A DNA stretch of 64,000 nucleotides from assembly GCA_002118135.1 (NCBI GenBank), contig BDIU01000132.1, positions 62,001-126,000 of the forward strand. Reading direction: 5' to 3'. Source of the stretch: Trebouxia sp. TZW2008 (lineage: Eukaryota; Chlorophyta; Trebouxiophyceae; Trebouxiales; Trebouxiaceae). The notes under the pieces are model-generated. The model was not told the origin of the DNA. It made no database searches and was given only the letters and a program-made list of their open reading frames with translations. A program made the translations under genes and the position numbers. The stretch's first letter is position 1, and each line of letters opens with the position of its first letter. This document shows positions 33,836 through 46,900 of this stretch, piece by piece.

Positions 33836-34643
33836 GTGGTCAGCATCATACTACAGACAAGTCGCTGGACATTCAGCAAAAGACCTTGCATGAGCTTCAG
33901 CCAAGCTGCTGATGGCATGAGCTTGCTAAATGATGTCATGCAGCCATACCTTGTGTGTCATATGCTGTCACCTCATTTGCCATGCTGCCAATTGCAGTGC
34001 TGTCATCCGGTGGCAAAACTCGTGTCCTCACTACAGCTGCATCTCGCATGCAGAGGGAGACAAATGTTGCACGCTTTGCCAGATCGGGACAAAGTTTGAA
34101 AGCCTGGGTCATTCCATGCTTTCTCGTACAGTGTCATGAGTTGCAGCAATGGCTAGAGCAAGACTCGCTGATCATATGATATGCATATGCATGCCTGAAG
34201 GCTTTTGTGAACGCCGCATCCAAAAGTCTGCATGCATTCAGCGTTGCAATGCTTCAAGCCAGATGCACGACTAGGCACACGACATGGCAGGGAAAGCAAC
34301 TCGGCTTGCGATCGTGAGTCGTTGAAATGAGCTCAAAACGAGCGAGCAGCAGGCAATCAGAGCCGTCAGAGCCTAGCTGCATAGAAGTCAAGACCAGGCT
34401 GTAGACCCAAATTGCATAAGTCTATATCCATTCCGCGATCTCACTTCTACATCTTTGCACGCACCTCGTATAAGGGCGGCGTGGTGATCAGAGACAGCGA
34501 TCTTTGCTTTGTTTAGCGACAGGCGAAAGTCTGCTCTGCAAGACCTAATCAGCGCATCAACACTCGATGTCTCAAGTCGGACAGCGACAGAGGGTTTCCT
34601 TGCCCGTGGACAACCAACGTATGCGTGAACAGCAAATAGTGTC
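33836..34643. other. Intergenic: LRR-hydrolase 3' and reticulon 5' regions
   Basis: No convincing gene. A 91-codon minus-strand ORF (34663-34388) crosses the reticulon start and resembles nothing I know. Confidence 0.5.
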
Positions 34644-36022
34644 ATGTCGCACTTCAGGCACATCAGTTACAAGAAGTGTCTTGGTGCAGTGGAGGCACTT
34701 CTGCTATGGAGGGATCCGATAAAGACCGGCATAGTGTTCACTGCAATCTCCTTGGTGTACATTCTGCTGGAATGGACTCGCTACAGCTTGCTGACACTCA
34801 TAGCTAGAGTCGGTCTGTTCGCTGTCGTCAGCTCATTTCTTTGGAATAACGTCGCGCAGTTCATCAACAAGTAAGCTGATCTGCTGTGCAGCCTGCAACG
34901 CTTTGCTGACTGCGTCATGATACAGTCAGCTTTCGCTACTATTTGCATCTGTGACGCCGAATTGTAATTGCTGCAGGCCTGGTGTGCCTATTCCACCTGT
35001 ACTGAGGCATGGCATCACTGACCACCAAGCCAAAATTTATGCTGAGGAGTTGACAACAGGCATCAATCAGCTGATAGGTACAGCTCTGCAGCTAGCCACG
35101 GTTGTGATGCACTCCACCACTGCATGCAAGGGTCAGAACGCACAGGTCGAGACTCGATGTACTGTTCTACTGCAGGATTCACCCGCAGGCTGCTTCAGGG
35201 CAGAGAAGTTCTCTTGACTGTACAGGTATACAGTGATGGCAGGCTAAGTTTCTGATAAGTTTGAGTAAGCGATGGCATTACAGTGCTGCATCACTCACAA
35301 AAGCACTTGCCTGTATGCAAGCAACAGATGTCTCATGCAGTCTATGTGTGTAACATGTGAGATGCCACTCACATTTTGTGCTCGTGACATGCACAGGTGG
35401 CTGTAGTGCTTTATGTTATTGCCAAGGTTGGCAATGTTTTCAGCACATTGGGTCTGCTTTACACAGGTCAGTAGCATGCCATGTGCTGCAACACCAGCCA
35501 AGTCTGCCATGCAGCCACGTCTGTACTGCATCGCAGTGGCAGCTCAAGCTGAAAAGCCACCTTGATTTGTATTGCAGATTTGCATGCAAATAATCCCATG
35601 CAGCGACATACCTTTCACGCAATGTGGTCATCTCGCTACCAGCATCAACAATTGCTTGATACAATTGGCTAGCTCGACCTGCTACACATTGAAGCATTTG
35701 TCGGTTCATTGACCACTCGAGTGTGTGTAGCTTAGCCTGTGAACAAAACCTAGTGTTTGTTGCAGTGGTGGTCCTCATCTTCTCTCTGCCTAAGATTTAC
35801 GAGCTGAGAAAGCATGAGATTGACTCAGTCGCCAACCAGGTCGTTTCTCAGAGCAAGCAGGCTTATTCTCAGTATGGTGCGCCGTACGTGAACAAGATCC
35901 CCAGAGCTTCAACATCTACCTCGAATGTGTCTGGAAGGCCAGTTGACACCTACTCCACAGCTGACTCAGGAGCAGCATCCATTGCACCCAATGGCCCAAA
36001 TGAGTTCAAGAAGACATACTGA
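34644..36022 (+). CDS. Reticulon-like ER membrane-shaping protein
   Basis: Five exons (34644-34870, 34977-35077, 35176-35225, 35397-35466, 35766-36022) give 234 residues. The reticulon homology domain is visible: a basic start ending in LLLWRDPIKTG, a first long hydrophobic hairpin (VFTAISLVYILLEW then LLTLIARVGLFAVVSSFLW), a hydrophilic loop of about 65 residues with the LLQGREVLLT segment, a second hairpin (VAVVLYVIAKVGNVFSTLGL plus VVVLIFSLPKIYE), then YELRKHEID and a Ser-rich tail. Plant RTNLB proteins show the same order (LWR near the start, P-x-x-YE after the second hairpin). Such proteins wedge into the ER membrane and bend tubules. The tail ends EFKKTY; a dilysine-like KK lies near the C-terminus but not at the canonical -3/-4 positions. 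Confidence 0.9.
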
Positions 36023-37257
36023 GTAGCAACTTTGCAGGGCCGACGGCTCCAAGGATTGGTAGAAACAGCAGCTTTCATGTTAGCAGCATGAAGCTCAAAT
36101 CATGCTGGGACTACGATCAGCGATGGCAGTACTTTTGTGTTGGTCAGCCACAGGTTCTCTTGTATCTGCTTGGCCATGCCCACAACTTTCAGACCATGAT
36201 CCTTAAGATGATGTGAACAAGCACATGCTGTTGTATGTGTGTTGCTGATGGTTTGTGCACAACTGGTGTATTATATTAGAATGCAGCTATCAGTAACTAC
36301 CACTCCTACAGCATATATCACATGTCTGCTGGCCAACAATGGGTGCACATACGCCACTTCAGAATCTGCAACTGGTGCTGACCCATCTCGTCCCCTTATC
36401 AGGCCCACTGTGGTTGCACTCCTGCCTCAAGCCAGAGCTATGCATTCAAGGATCAATTGATTCGGTCAGCTGCAGCCTTGTTGCTGACAAGGCTTCATGC
36501 CATGACCACATGCACTGCATCTGTCAGCTCACTCATGCTGGGTTTTGTTGATGTCTGCAGCTTTTGCTTTACCTGCTAGGTTCTGCTGAGATCAGTCTTG
36601 GAACATACGCTACCCTTCATGCAAGCCAGATCAGAGCTAAGCACCTTGTGCAGACCCACTGCGTTAGAGCAAAGCAACCCATCGTATTGCACAACATGCC
36701 TTGAAGGGACTTAAATGCGTGCACAGCATAGTCAAGGCAAAGAGGCTTGCTGCGTCTGATGTACATGACGCAGATTTGACCCATCAGATGATTTGCCAAT
36801 GAGCAATACACATAGTCAGTGCAGTTGCATAGGTCCTGAAACTGGGGTGCGTCACATGCCACAAATTCTGATAGAGTCTGCTGAACAGCACCTTGTCATG
36901 TCAGATTCAGCTGTACTGCATGGTCAGCTAGGGCATCAAAACTGGTTTCGCAGAAGAATCATAGTTGACTTCACTGAGAGCATGTGCATGCCTGACCACG
37001 TCTGATGCTCAGGGCGTCCAGATGCTGTCACTATGCATTTGTCAGCTACAACTTGGCCTAATCACTTGAGATCACTGCACCCAAGACCACATGGATGCAG
37101 CTTTGCATCAGCCAGCTGCCACGAAGTTTGATGGGACATTCCCAGCTGCCCAATTTGAAGTCTCTGCCTTTGACACTTTCCAAATGTGGTGATCCACTGC
37201 TGGCAGGCTGCCAGCAAGCAGAACATTAACCGTTGCACCGTCACAGCATGATTTGGC
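36023..37257. other. Intergenic between convergent genes
   Basis: About 1.2 kb between the 3' ends of the reticulon and R3HCC1L-like genes. ORFs are short and unlike known proteins. I see no repeat or RNA gene here. Confidence 0.5.
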
Positions 37258-40066
37258 TAGTCATCTCCCCAGGCTGCATCAAGCTGTTTCTGCTCCTCAG
37301 CTCTGGCAGCCTTCTTCTGCTGCCGCTGCTCCTTCAGATCTTGCTCTGCAGCCTGATATAAACAGCATAGTGATCAGTAGAAACCACACTGTGCATCTGA
37401 CAAAGCAGGCCAAGCTTGGCTTTTTATGAGGCTTGTGTCATCATCGCAATGGAACTGAACGATGCGTGGCATGCAAGCTTATATTGATGACAGGGCCTGA
37501 TCCAGTTGTGCATTACTGCTCTGTCATAGCATCGAACAGGCTAACGCTCACATGCAACCAGCCCCTGACCACCAGACCATGTCCCAATGCTCAACAGTGC
37601 ACAGTCTCAGAATCAGACCATGCTACAGCGCTCTCAAAGGCACACTTCCTCGACGGATACTTCATGCCAACAGATGGTTGGAAAACAATCGGCAAAGTGA
37701 CCGTCAAAAGATGGGGTTTGCAAGACAGGGCCCTGGGACGCAACTACCATATATGACAATGGTCACCGAATCCATCTTGCTACAGACACATGCTCACCTT
37801 GTCATGAACCATGGCAACATTGAGAGCATTCCCAATCATGCGTCTGGCCACAGCTGCAGTGGTGCGTTGTCTAACCCTAGGAGGCTGCAGCTCACCAGCT
37901 TTCAGAGCTTTTGACTTTGCGCATGCCTACAGAAATTTGCCATCTGATCATGACTGAGTTGAGACACATTTTGTCAAGTTGTATGACAGCAAATGCAATG
38001 ATGCTCGACACGTACAGCCCAGAGGCTTTGCCATGCAGATTTGGCTGTTGCAGATAGTCATGCAAAGCTCGTTCAGTTTCAGCATGTGAGGCCCTCATTT
38101 CGGAGCATGAAATCAATCCCAGTGCCAAAGACAGTAGTCATAATCTGCCACATGCCACAGCATCAGTCATGACAATCCTGATCATGACCAATGCTGTTCA
38201 CTTGCATTCATGCAAAGACATTATTGTTTCAGGTGAACGTGCAGGTGGAATAACATGAAAGGGCTGCTGAGGTGTTTCACGGTACATGTCGAGGCTGACT
38301 GATGCACATCACAATGTCAGCAGGCATGTGACTATCCACAGGCACCTTGCATTTGCTGTCGATGCCTTCAGCGTTTCTGCTGAAACACATTGTCAGTTGT
38401 GTGCAGAGTCAGCAAAATGCTTGCTGCTACATCCATTTGCACATCCATGGCATGCTGGCCCAGCAAAAGACAGGCAACTAGTAATGCATCCCAGCAAACA
38501 CAGCCTTCAAAAGCGGCATGCACTTGTGATGAACAAACAGAAAGCCATTATCCACATATGAAAATATTCTTTCTAGTGGTCTGATCAAGCACGCACCTGA
38601 TCAAAGGGCTGAATTTGCCATGAGCAGCCTGGCTGTTTGCTGATTTTTAAGAGCTCCCTTGCATCAGCTGGATTGGCACAAACAATGACAGCATGGGTGT
38701 CATCCACTGGTCTGCACGCAAACAAAGTCAAAGCTTGCATCAGCATGGTTATCTGCTTGATCTGCAGCCTTCAGTCAGCTTGGACGAGATCTCGCCCATT
38801 GAAAGCCTGTATCCTGTGACAAAGCTCTTGCACGACTTGACAAGGCTGGAAGTGACTACATCAGACAAGACTTCCTGAACATCTTACACATGCCAAATGG
38901 CAGGATGGCACGCTCTGTAGCATGCTTGGCAGTCAATAGAGCTGACGACAAGCCGCATGATTGAAAACACTGCTCACAAGAGCGCATATGGCGGTGCAGT
39001 CCAAGCCATGACAGCCAACTGGCAAATCAAGACTCATGTACCACACTAGCAATCATGCTGCAGCCGTTGTACTGCTGATGGAAGAAGGCTCAGGCAAGAT
39101 GGTAAGAGTGAGCACAGTATGACTTTTGCAAAGTCATACCTGACTACAGGAGCAACAGAAGTCCATGCCAGCTGCTGCAAAAATTTCTCCAGCTGCAGTT
39201 CTGTGTCATACTTTGTCATGCCATGACATTCCAGCAGATGTGCACCATTAAACGGTACTGTCATTTCTTCTAATTCCTCATTGCTGTCATGATCATTAGC
39301 TGCAGTTGCATTTGGCCGCAATGGCAAAGGCTGTGCAGCAGAACTAGGCTGTCGTTTAATTTGTTTCTTGATGGGAAGGGCTTGCCTTGATTGCTGCAGC
39401 TGCTGCAAATTGTTCCGCCAGCCTGCAAGCCACACAGCCGTGAGCTTGCGCAAAAATTGACATGGGATTCCTGAAAGTAATTGGACTGGCTTCCCGTTTC
39501 AATTGCATGCTATATAGCTAATGTGAGGACAACAAGGGAGGCGATGGCTCTTCATGCTATGAAGCTTGTAAAGTAGTTTGTATCGTGTTGTAGAGCACGA
39601 TTTGAGTGTCTGTCATTGGAGCATGGACAATATGTAGACAACAAGGGAGTCAGATGTTCACACATGACAACAATTGAGAGCTTACTGGTCTCCCATTCAT
39701 CTTCAGAGGGGTCTCCTGGCTCAGCCTGACTTTGAGCCTTCTCTGTGATTGCCAAAGCCTTCTGGAAAAGCTCTTGAGCCTCCAAAGTCTCGCCCTGAAT
39801 GTGCAGTATGTCCTCACAATTGTAGCAGCCAAGACTCAAAAGCAGAAGCTGCAGTGGGTTGTTGTAGAGGTGTGGCATATTGCCAACTTAGCCTGAGCTC
39901 TGTGGCAAAATAAGCAGACCTGCATTGCGCTTTCCACGAACATTGTGCAAAAAACCAGTACCTTCTGGAGCTTGAGCTGCGCCAAATCATTGCAGAGAGC
40001 CCCATAGTCAGCTGTTTGTTGTCCGGTCCAGTCTGAAAGTCGCTTCTGCATTTCTGCCTCTGTCAT
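37258..40066 (-). CDS. R3HCC1L-like protein with TPR-like N-terminus
   Basis: Exons join in frame from ATG 40066 to stop 37258, roughly 310 residues. The N-terminus (MTEAEMQKRLSDWTGQQTAD, then CEDILHIQGETLEAQELFQKA) has the helix-turn-helix pattern of a tetratricopeptide repeat. After a basic linker, ELEEMTVPFNGAHLLECHGM begins the RRM-like C-terminal region of this family. VDDTHAVIVCANPADARELL (38710-38598) is the family's most conserved strand-helix (VDDTHALGVF in animals). ETERALHDYLQ and TTAAVARRMIGNALN match the 'FLQP...ARRLV' part, and the Lys/Glu-rich end closing with DAAWGDD matches the usual acidic W-containing C-terminus. Animal homologues are named coiled-coil/R3H proteins; their function is poorly known, with RNA binding likely. 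It is divergent from the TNPO3 gene across a 930-bp gap. Exon edges are good; the functional statement is weak. Confidence 0.82.
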
Positions 40067-40502
40067 GGCGAGCCACTGTCGTCAACAACTGCGACTGGAA
40101 CGTGGTCGAATGTCTTGAATCAGGTCAAAGCCCGCGACGACGAGAGAAACAACTGTTTTGTGCAGCTGTGAGGTTTCCAGTCAGAAATTTGAGTTTCGTG
40201 GGACTCTGAAATTTGGTTTCACCTGCCAGTTTCAAAAGCATCAAGGCGTTGCCCATGGTCGGGGCCTTCCCACCCCTCGAAAAGTGCAAGCATCGGCATT
40301 GACTGGTCTGCACATACAGCTACACTCCTTCAGAAAAGGTAAAAAACATGTCATTCAGCAAGATGATAAAGATGCAGTGCTCGTCAGATTATTTGTGTTT
40401 GAATTCTTTGCGTTTGTAGAACTGTAACGTTGAAATTGCTGCCGTCTCACACCTACACCACCGTTCTCAAGGCCGCCCTTACAGAGTTGATAATGTAGCA
40501 AA

Positions 40503-40874
40503 GTGATACAAGGAATGCTCAATTTGCCATGCACAGCAGTTGCAGAAGTGTTTCGCAGTAGAGATCAATTGACAGATGTTCCGGGCCTCAATATAAGGAC
40601 CGTCCAGTCCTGCGAGACGGGTATTTTGAGACTGATCATGCTTTCAAAAGTCATGTTCATGTCAACTGTCTGTGTCCACATGGACATGCTCCGGAACCAT
40701 ATGCATGCACTGGCATGCTTGCATCTTCAAAAGCAAACAAAGTGGTGTCGCAAGTCGCTGCGTGCAATCACCCTTCACACAGGAACATTCCGGTTCAAAG
40801 AAATGACTCTGCGTTTGCACGAAGTCCCGACGGACGCTGCATTGTCGCTGAAACTTCTGGTTGATCCGTCCTGA
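40503..40874 (+). CDS. Doubtful ORF upstream of TNPO3
   Basis: A 123-codon ORF in the 930-bp gap between the divergent R3HCC1L-like and TNPO3 genes. Its last part (TFRFKEMTLRLHEVPTDAAL) looks protein-like, the middle does not. No family recognised. It may be the end of a spliced gene, a 5' leader ORF of TNPO3 or chance. The rest of 40067-40997 shows nothing else I can name. Confidence 0.2.
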   Translation: MIQGMLNLPCTAVAEVFRSRDQLTDVPGLNIRTVQSCETGILRLIMLSKVMFMSTVCVHMDMLRNHMHALACLHLQKQTKWCRKSLRAITLHTGTFRFKEMTLRLHEVPTDAALSLKLLVDPS

Positions 40875-40997
40875 GTCCGGCACACAAGCGACTGCACCCC
40901 TGTCCCGCGACACCTTGAATCGAACAATCTGCGAGTACTTGATGCACGCAATTTGGTGACTCCTGGTCTGTTATAACACTCAGCAGTCGGGCTCAGC

Positions 40998-43900
40998 ATG
41001 CAGCAACAGCTTGTCGAAGCCATACACACCCTCTATCATCACGCGGACCCGCAAGTCAAGAAGAAAACTAGCACTCAGCTAGAAGCATGGCAGCAGAGCG
41101 AGAGCGCTTGGTCCCTTTCAGACGCCATTCTTCACGATGCAGACAGCAACATGGAAGCACAATACTTTTGCGCCCAGACGTTGCGCACCAAGGTAACCAA
41201 TACACACACATGCTTTCATCAGATGAGGCGCAGTGCCTCCCATTCATGCCTCTGTGCACAACAGACAGACAGCAATGCAGCAGGCACCACACATAGCTTG
41301 GCTTTTCAGGTACAACGCGACTTTGAGGAGCTGCCTGCAACAGCAGCAGAAGCTCTGCGTGCTTCCCTCCTAGAGCTGCTTGTGCGCTTTGCCAGTGCTG
41401 CCGCAGCTGTCAGAACGCAGCTGTGCCTGGCTCTAGCCGCCATGGCCGCTCATGTGCCAGCACAGCAATGGGGCAAGGGTGGCATGGTGATGTGGCTGGC
41501 AGAGAACCTTGGCAGGCAACCACAGGACATCGCTTTGCCCTGCATGCTTGAGCTGCTGACTGTCATCCCAGAGGTCAGTTTACAGCTGCATGTTTGAGCA
41601 TTCCCTTATTGTTCAACCAGTGACATCAAGAGTTAGATTGCTTCTTGGATTGATGTTATTCATTGCCTAAGACTTGACAGGCCTATACAGAAGCAGCTGA
41701 GGTAAGATCATCAACCTGACCGCTGCTTGCAGTACCTCAAACCTGAGAGCTTAGTGCATCCCATGACTTGCTGCATCTGTACCCACCAGCAGCCTTTTAC
41801 TGTGATCATAATCGCTTATTCACTGGACCATATCCACTTTTTAGTTTTGCCCATTCCACTGCATGATGTCAGCAGTCGCCTCCTGCATGTTGCTCACTAT
41901 GATGCTCAAACCAACATTTGAGAGCTTGTTTTGTCTTCGGGACTGACGCGTCATCCTGATACAGGAGGTGAGCAGCTACAGGCCGGCAGTGAGGCCAGAG
42001 AGGCGTCGCCAGATGCAGCAGGAAGCTGAGGCTGCAGCGCCCAATGCCCTGCACCTCCTTGCCACCTGCCTCAACCAGAAAGGTATCCGGCGTTCAACAA
42101 GCCAGAACATTTGCCCAGTCCTGCACCTTTTGACCACTGCCCTTGAGCGGAATGGCATCCTCTGATGCGTGGCTTTGAGCCTTTCATTTGTTCTTTCCAA
42201 CAGCGTTATGCCTACCGTACGTCTTACCCAGCTGCCTCAGCCAACAAGGTAATGTGTGCACCGCACCCTGCACCTCCTTGCCAGCTGCCTTGACCAAAAA
42301 GGTGTTCTACACTTATGCATTGTGAGCTTTTGCCAACACTCTCCAACAGCATCATAGCCACAGCGGCTCCAGGTCAGCTCCTGGCTAAGACTGAGCGCTG
42401 GGGCAGGGCTGGTTGGGCCTGCCCTGGCCAACAACCCCCTCACAGCAAGCAGCCATCAAGGGCCTCACATCCACTGAAACATTTGTTGACGATTCAGACG
42501 ATGTCTGTGAGCTGGTCCTGTCCAGCTGCCTTCTATCCTCTTTCACAGCAATTGTTTTGTGTCCGCAGCCGGCCAGGCAACAGGTCCAGTATTGCATGCC
42601 TTTGCATCTTGGCTGCGGCTGAGCGCTGGGGCAGGGCTAGATGGGCCTGCCCTGGCCAATCACCCCCTCACAAAAGCAGCCATTGAGGGTCTGCAGTCCA
42701 CTGACACGTTTGAAGACGCCTCAGACGCTGTTTGTGAACTGGTGCTGTGCACCTCATCCAAAGGGCAACCAGAGCCTCAGATGATGCCTCTAGTGCAGTT
42801 ACTGGTCCCCGCGGTGAGTGCTGGTTCACAGTTCTGCACTGGCATTTGAGCTGCGTGTTGCATCTTCCCTGCTGTAGACCATCCTTTCCTGACATCCTTC
42901 ATACTTGGCATGATCAAGACAGAGAAGTTTCTTGGTTGCTATTGTTACGATGGTTGCATTGTCGTTGTCAGATAATTACTACTGTCATAAATCATCATCG
43001 GTACCTCTAGTTTTGTCAAAACAGCTCATGCTTGTCTTCAACACTTGAATTTGGCATCATTAAAGTCATGACAACCTGTATGTCAATAAGTTTACATTGT
43101 TGCTCTGTTTATCATCACTGTTGTTGCAAACTCAAAAGTCATTCCGCAGGTGTTGGCTCTGCGGCCAAGCAGGAGCAGCAGAATTCAGGCTCCACTGCTG
43201 TCATGGCATAGATTCTTGTCTTGATTGCTTGTTCTGCACAGGTAATGGCGCTGCGACCAAGGTTCAGGCTGGCAGCTCAGCAGGCCCAGCAGGAGCAGCA
43301 GAACCCAGGCTCCACTGCTTACACGGCAGATGATGTGGAGGCTGTGAAGGGCATGGCGCGCCTGTTTGCTGAGCTGGGCGAGTCCTACACCGCCCTCATT
43401 GCCACAGGTCAGCCCTGCCCTGCCCTGCCCTGCCTTGCCACAGACAGCCCTGCCCTGCCCTGCTGTACCCGGTCCCAAGGCTACAAGTCAGTTCAATTTT
43501 GGCTGTTGAGTTGTGAGTGTGTGTATGCAGCATCTCCAGACTCCATGCAGCCAGTAGAAGCCCTGCTGGATGTGGTGGCCTACCCCCACCACAGCATCAG
43601 CGCCATCAGCTTCAATTTCTGGCACCGCCTCATGCGTCACCTCATCACTGGCTTCTCAGACTCCCATCAACAACAGCAGAACCAGAATCAGCAGCAGACA
43701 GGGCCCCCAAATGCACATGCAAGCGTGAGCTCCTACCTTGCTGCTCGTCTGCCTAAGTGTGTGCTTGTTTGTAAGCACTGCCTGACTGGCTGAATGATTT
43801 CTGCTGTGTCTGGCTTGTTATCGATCTGTCTGTCTGCCTGCCTGCATGCCTGCATGCCTGCCTGCCTGCATGTCTGCCTGCCTGCCTGCCTGTCTGATAG

Positions 43901-46900
43901 CCTGCCAGCCTGCCTGCGTGTCAGCCTGCCTGCCTGTCTGATAGCCTGCCTGCATGTCAGCCTTCTGTCTGTATGACTATGTGATATAGCAACAGCCCAC
44001 AGCATGCGCTTGGGAGCTTGGCAATGCAGCGTGACCAGGTATGGAAAGCTTCTGCAAACTGCAGGAGCAGCAGCGGCGGCTGGAGGCTTTCAAGCCAGCC
44101 TACCAGCGCCTGGTGAGTGTTGTGGTGAGCAGTGTGCAGTATCCATCCAACTACCAGGAGCTGCACAGGGATGAGATGCAGGACTTCCGCCATGACAGAT
44201 ATGCCTTCACAGAGACTCTTGAAGATGCTGCTGGTCAGTTCCCAGCTTTTTGCTGCAGGCATCACTGTCATGCCTGACGCTTGCATTCAATTGTTTACAA
44301 ATACCTGCTTGTCTGTCTGTGCAGATGCGAGTTGCAGCGCAGCCTGCAGCTGCTGTGAAATGTCATTTCAGCAGAGCTTGCTAGATTAGCCTTGCATCAT
44401 GTCCATGGACTTGTTGTTTCCTGTCTGGCTGTGCAGATATTATAGGCTGGCAACCTATGCTGCAGCTGGTGAAGCATGTTGTCTAAGCAGCTACTGCTAG
44501 GTCTTGCACTAGCCTTGCATGTTGGCAGCAAAGTCAGTGGCTCCTGTCTGTCTATGCAGATGTGATAGGCTGGCAGCCGACGCTGCAGCTGCTGCTGGCG
44601 CCCCTGCAGCAGTTGTCCACCACTTTTGACTGGCGGGTAGCCGAAGCCTGCCTCTACTGTGTCAGGTCAGCTTGTACCAATGTATGTGACTATCTTGTGG
44701 TACCAACCACTTAATTTTGCGCATGCTGACAGTTGACAGTCTGCTCCTGCTTGGATACATTGCATGGTCGAGCAGGTGCCGGTACTTGCTAGTCTATTGC
44801 AGCCTTTGCATGTATTGCTCACAGCCTCACAAGCAGAAACAATGATAACCCCTCAAAGCACAAAGAGGGGCACTGCAGCAGATGCAGCTCTCCTCATAGC
44901 AGAAGCCTTGAGCAAACCTTCAACCAGAAAGCTTGAACAATCCAGCAGCAGATGCACTGCTCAAAGCGTGCGTTGCACACCGTAGCAATCTGGACGACTG
45001 CTGTGTATACGTCAATCAACAGGAGAAACATTGTGGCAGCAGACGCGCTGCTCATGTCCCTGTCCAGCAGCCCAAGCAACACGCCCAACAATACGCGTGT
45101 TACACCTAAGCATACAAGTAGCAACCTAGACAACATGCTGTATGCAGGTCCGTCAACAGGAGAGACATCCCAGCAGCAGATGCGCTACTGATGTCTCTGT
45201 TCAGCAGCTTGCCCAGCATGCCCAGCAATGATGACCCTACCACTTTGCGCTGTACAGTGGCCATGCTGATTGGCGCATACGCTGGCTGGCTAGCTGCCAC
45301 TGTGAGAGTGGATCAGCGAGCCAAAGACCTAGTGTCTCAGCTACTTCAACTGCTCATGACAGGTGCAATGCTTGCTGAATTGTATGCTGTGTGCTTTTGC
45401 TTGCTTGCCAAACAAGTCAGCCTGGAGACTTAATAAGGTAACCATGCTGATTGGCGCTTACGGCGGCTGTTTAGCTGCTACTGTGAGAGTAAATGAGTGA
45501 GCCAGAGACCTAGTGTCCCAACTTCTTCAGCTGCTCATGGCAAATGCGATGCTCATTGACTTTTGTGCTGTTTGCTTGCTTGTGGAAGAATCTGGCAAGT
45601 CAACACAGTGGCCTCGCTCATTGGTGCATACGCTGGCTAGCAGCCACTGTGATAATGTTCAGATCAGCGAGTCACAGACCTGATGTCTCAACATCTTCAG
45701 CTGCTCATGGCAGGTGAGCTGCTTGCTGAGCAGTAGTGTATGTGTTGTTTGCTTGCTGAGCCATTCATGTCAAGTGTCCTGTGCCAATGCCAGCCCGTCA
45801 TCTTGTCAAATGATACAGCATGCCAAAACTAGATGTGGCTATTTGTTGGGCATGTCCCCAAATTCTGTTTGAGTACGTCTGACAGTGTGTTGCATGCCCT
45901 CAGGTCTTGAGCACTCAGAGAGCACTACAGCAGCAGCAACAGCCATCAGGAATGTTTGCAGCAGCTGCGGCACCTTCCTGGCAGATTCCCACCTGGACGT
46001 CCTGCTGCAGCTATATCAGAAGGTGCAGGGGCAGGGGGCAGCTGCCCCAGCAGGTGCACAGAAGCTGCAGGAGCAAGATGTTCAGTCAGTGCGTTTGGCC
46101 ACTCGAGCATTCCACCGCCACTCACCGTTTCACTGAAAGCACAATGAATTTGTGTGAATAAACAGCACTAAATCGACCATGGATGCATAAGTCTAACCAG
46201 GCAGCTTTTATTGCAAGCCTTGACTGTCAGCTCTTATTCATATGTTGAGCTGTACTGTCATCTGATCAGCTGCTGCTGATCCTGACAGAGGTGCAATGTT
46301 GCATTTGGGTTGACTCATTCCCATAGCAGCAGTGCCTGCAAAAGCTGCAACACAAGCATTTGTGTTATATGGCAGATCATGGAGGCTGTTGCTCATGTGG
46401 TGTCTACTGTTCCAGGAGACAATCAGGGCAGTGCCACAAGGGCCCTTCTGGACCCAGTCCTTGGCGCTCTGCAGCAGTGCCTGTAACAATCAGAGCATAA
46501 GATATGTGTTCTCGTGGTGCAGATCATGGAGGCTGTTGCACACGTGGTGTACACTGTACTAGGAGACATCCAAGCCAGTGCCACAAGAGCCATGCTGGAC
46601 CTAGTACCTAGCGCTTTGCAGCAGTGCCTGCAATAATCAGAACATGTCATGTCCGTTCTCATGACGCAGATCTTGGAGGCTGTTGATCGTTTTGTATCTA
46701 CTGCATGAGTGGACAGTCATATCACTGCCACAAGGCAATAGTAAACATGCAGCTGATGTCTCTACAGCAGTGCTTGCAAAAGTCACAACTCAAGATCTGA
46801 CTCTATATTGCAGATTGTGGAGGCTGTTACGCGTGTGGTCTCTATTGTACCAGATGACAACCAAGCGAATGACACAAGAGCCATGCTGGACCCAGTGCCT

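Noticed and set aside
43733..44005. Cys/Arg/Gln-rich ORFs over the CTGC array
   Set aside because: Product of the tetranucleotide repeat; present in several frames and both strands.
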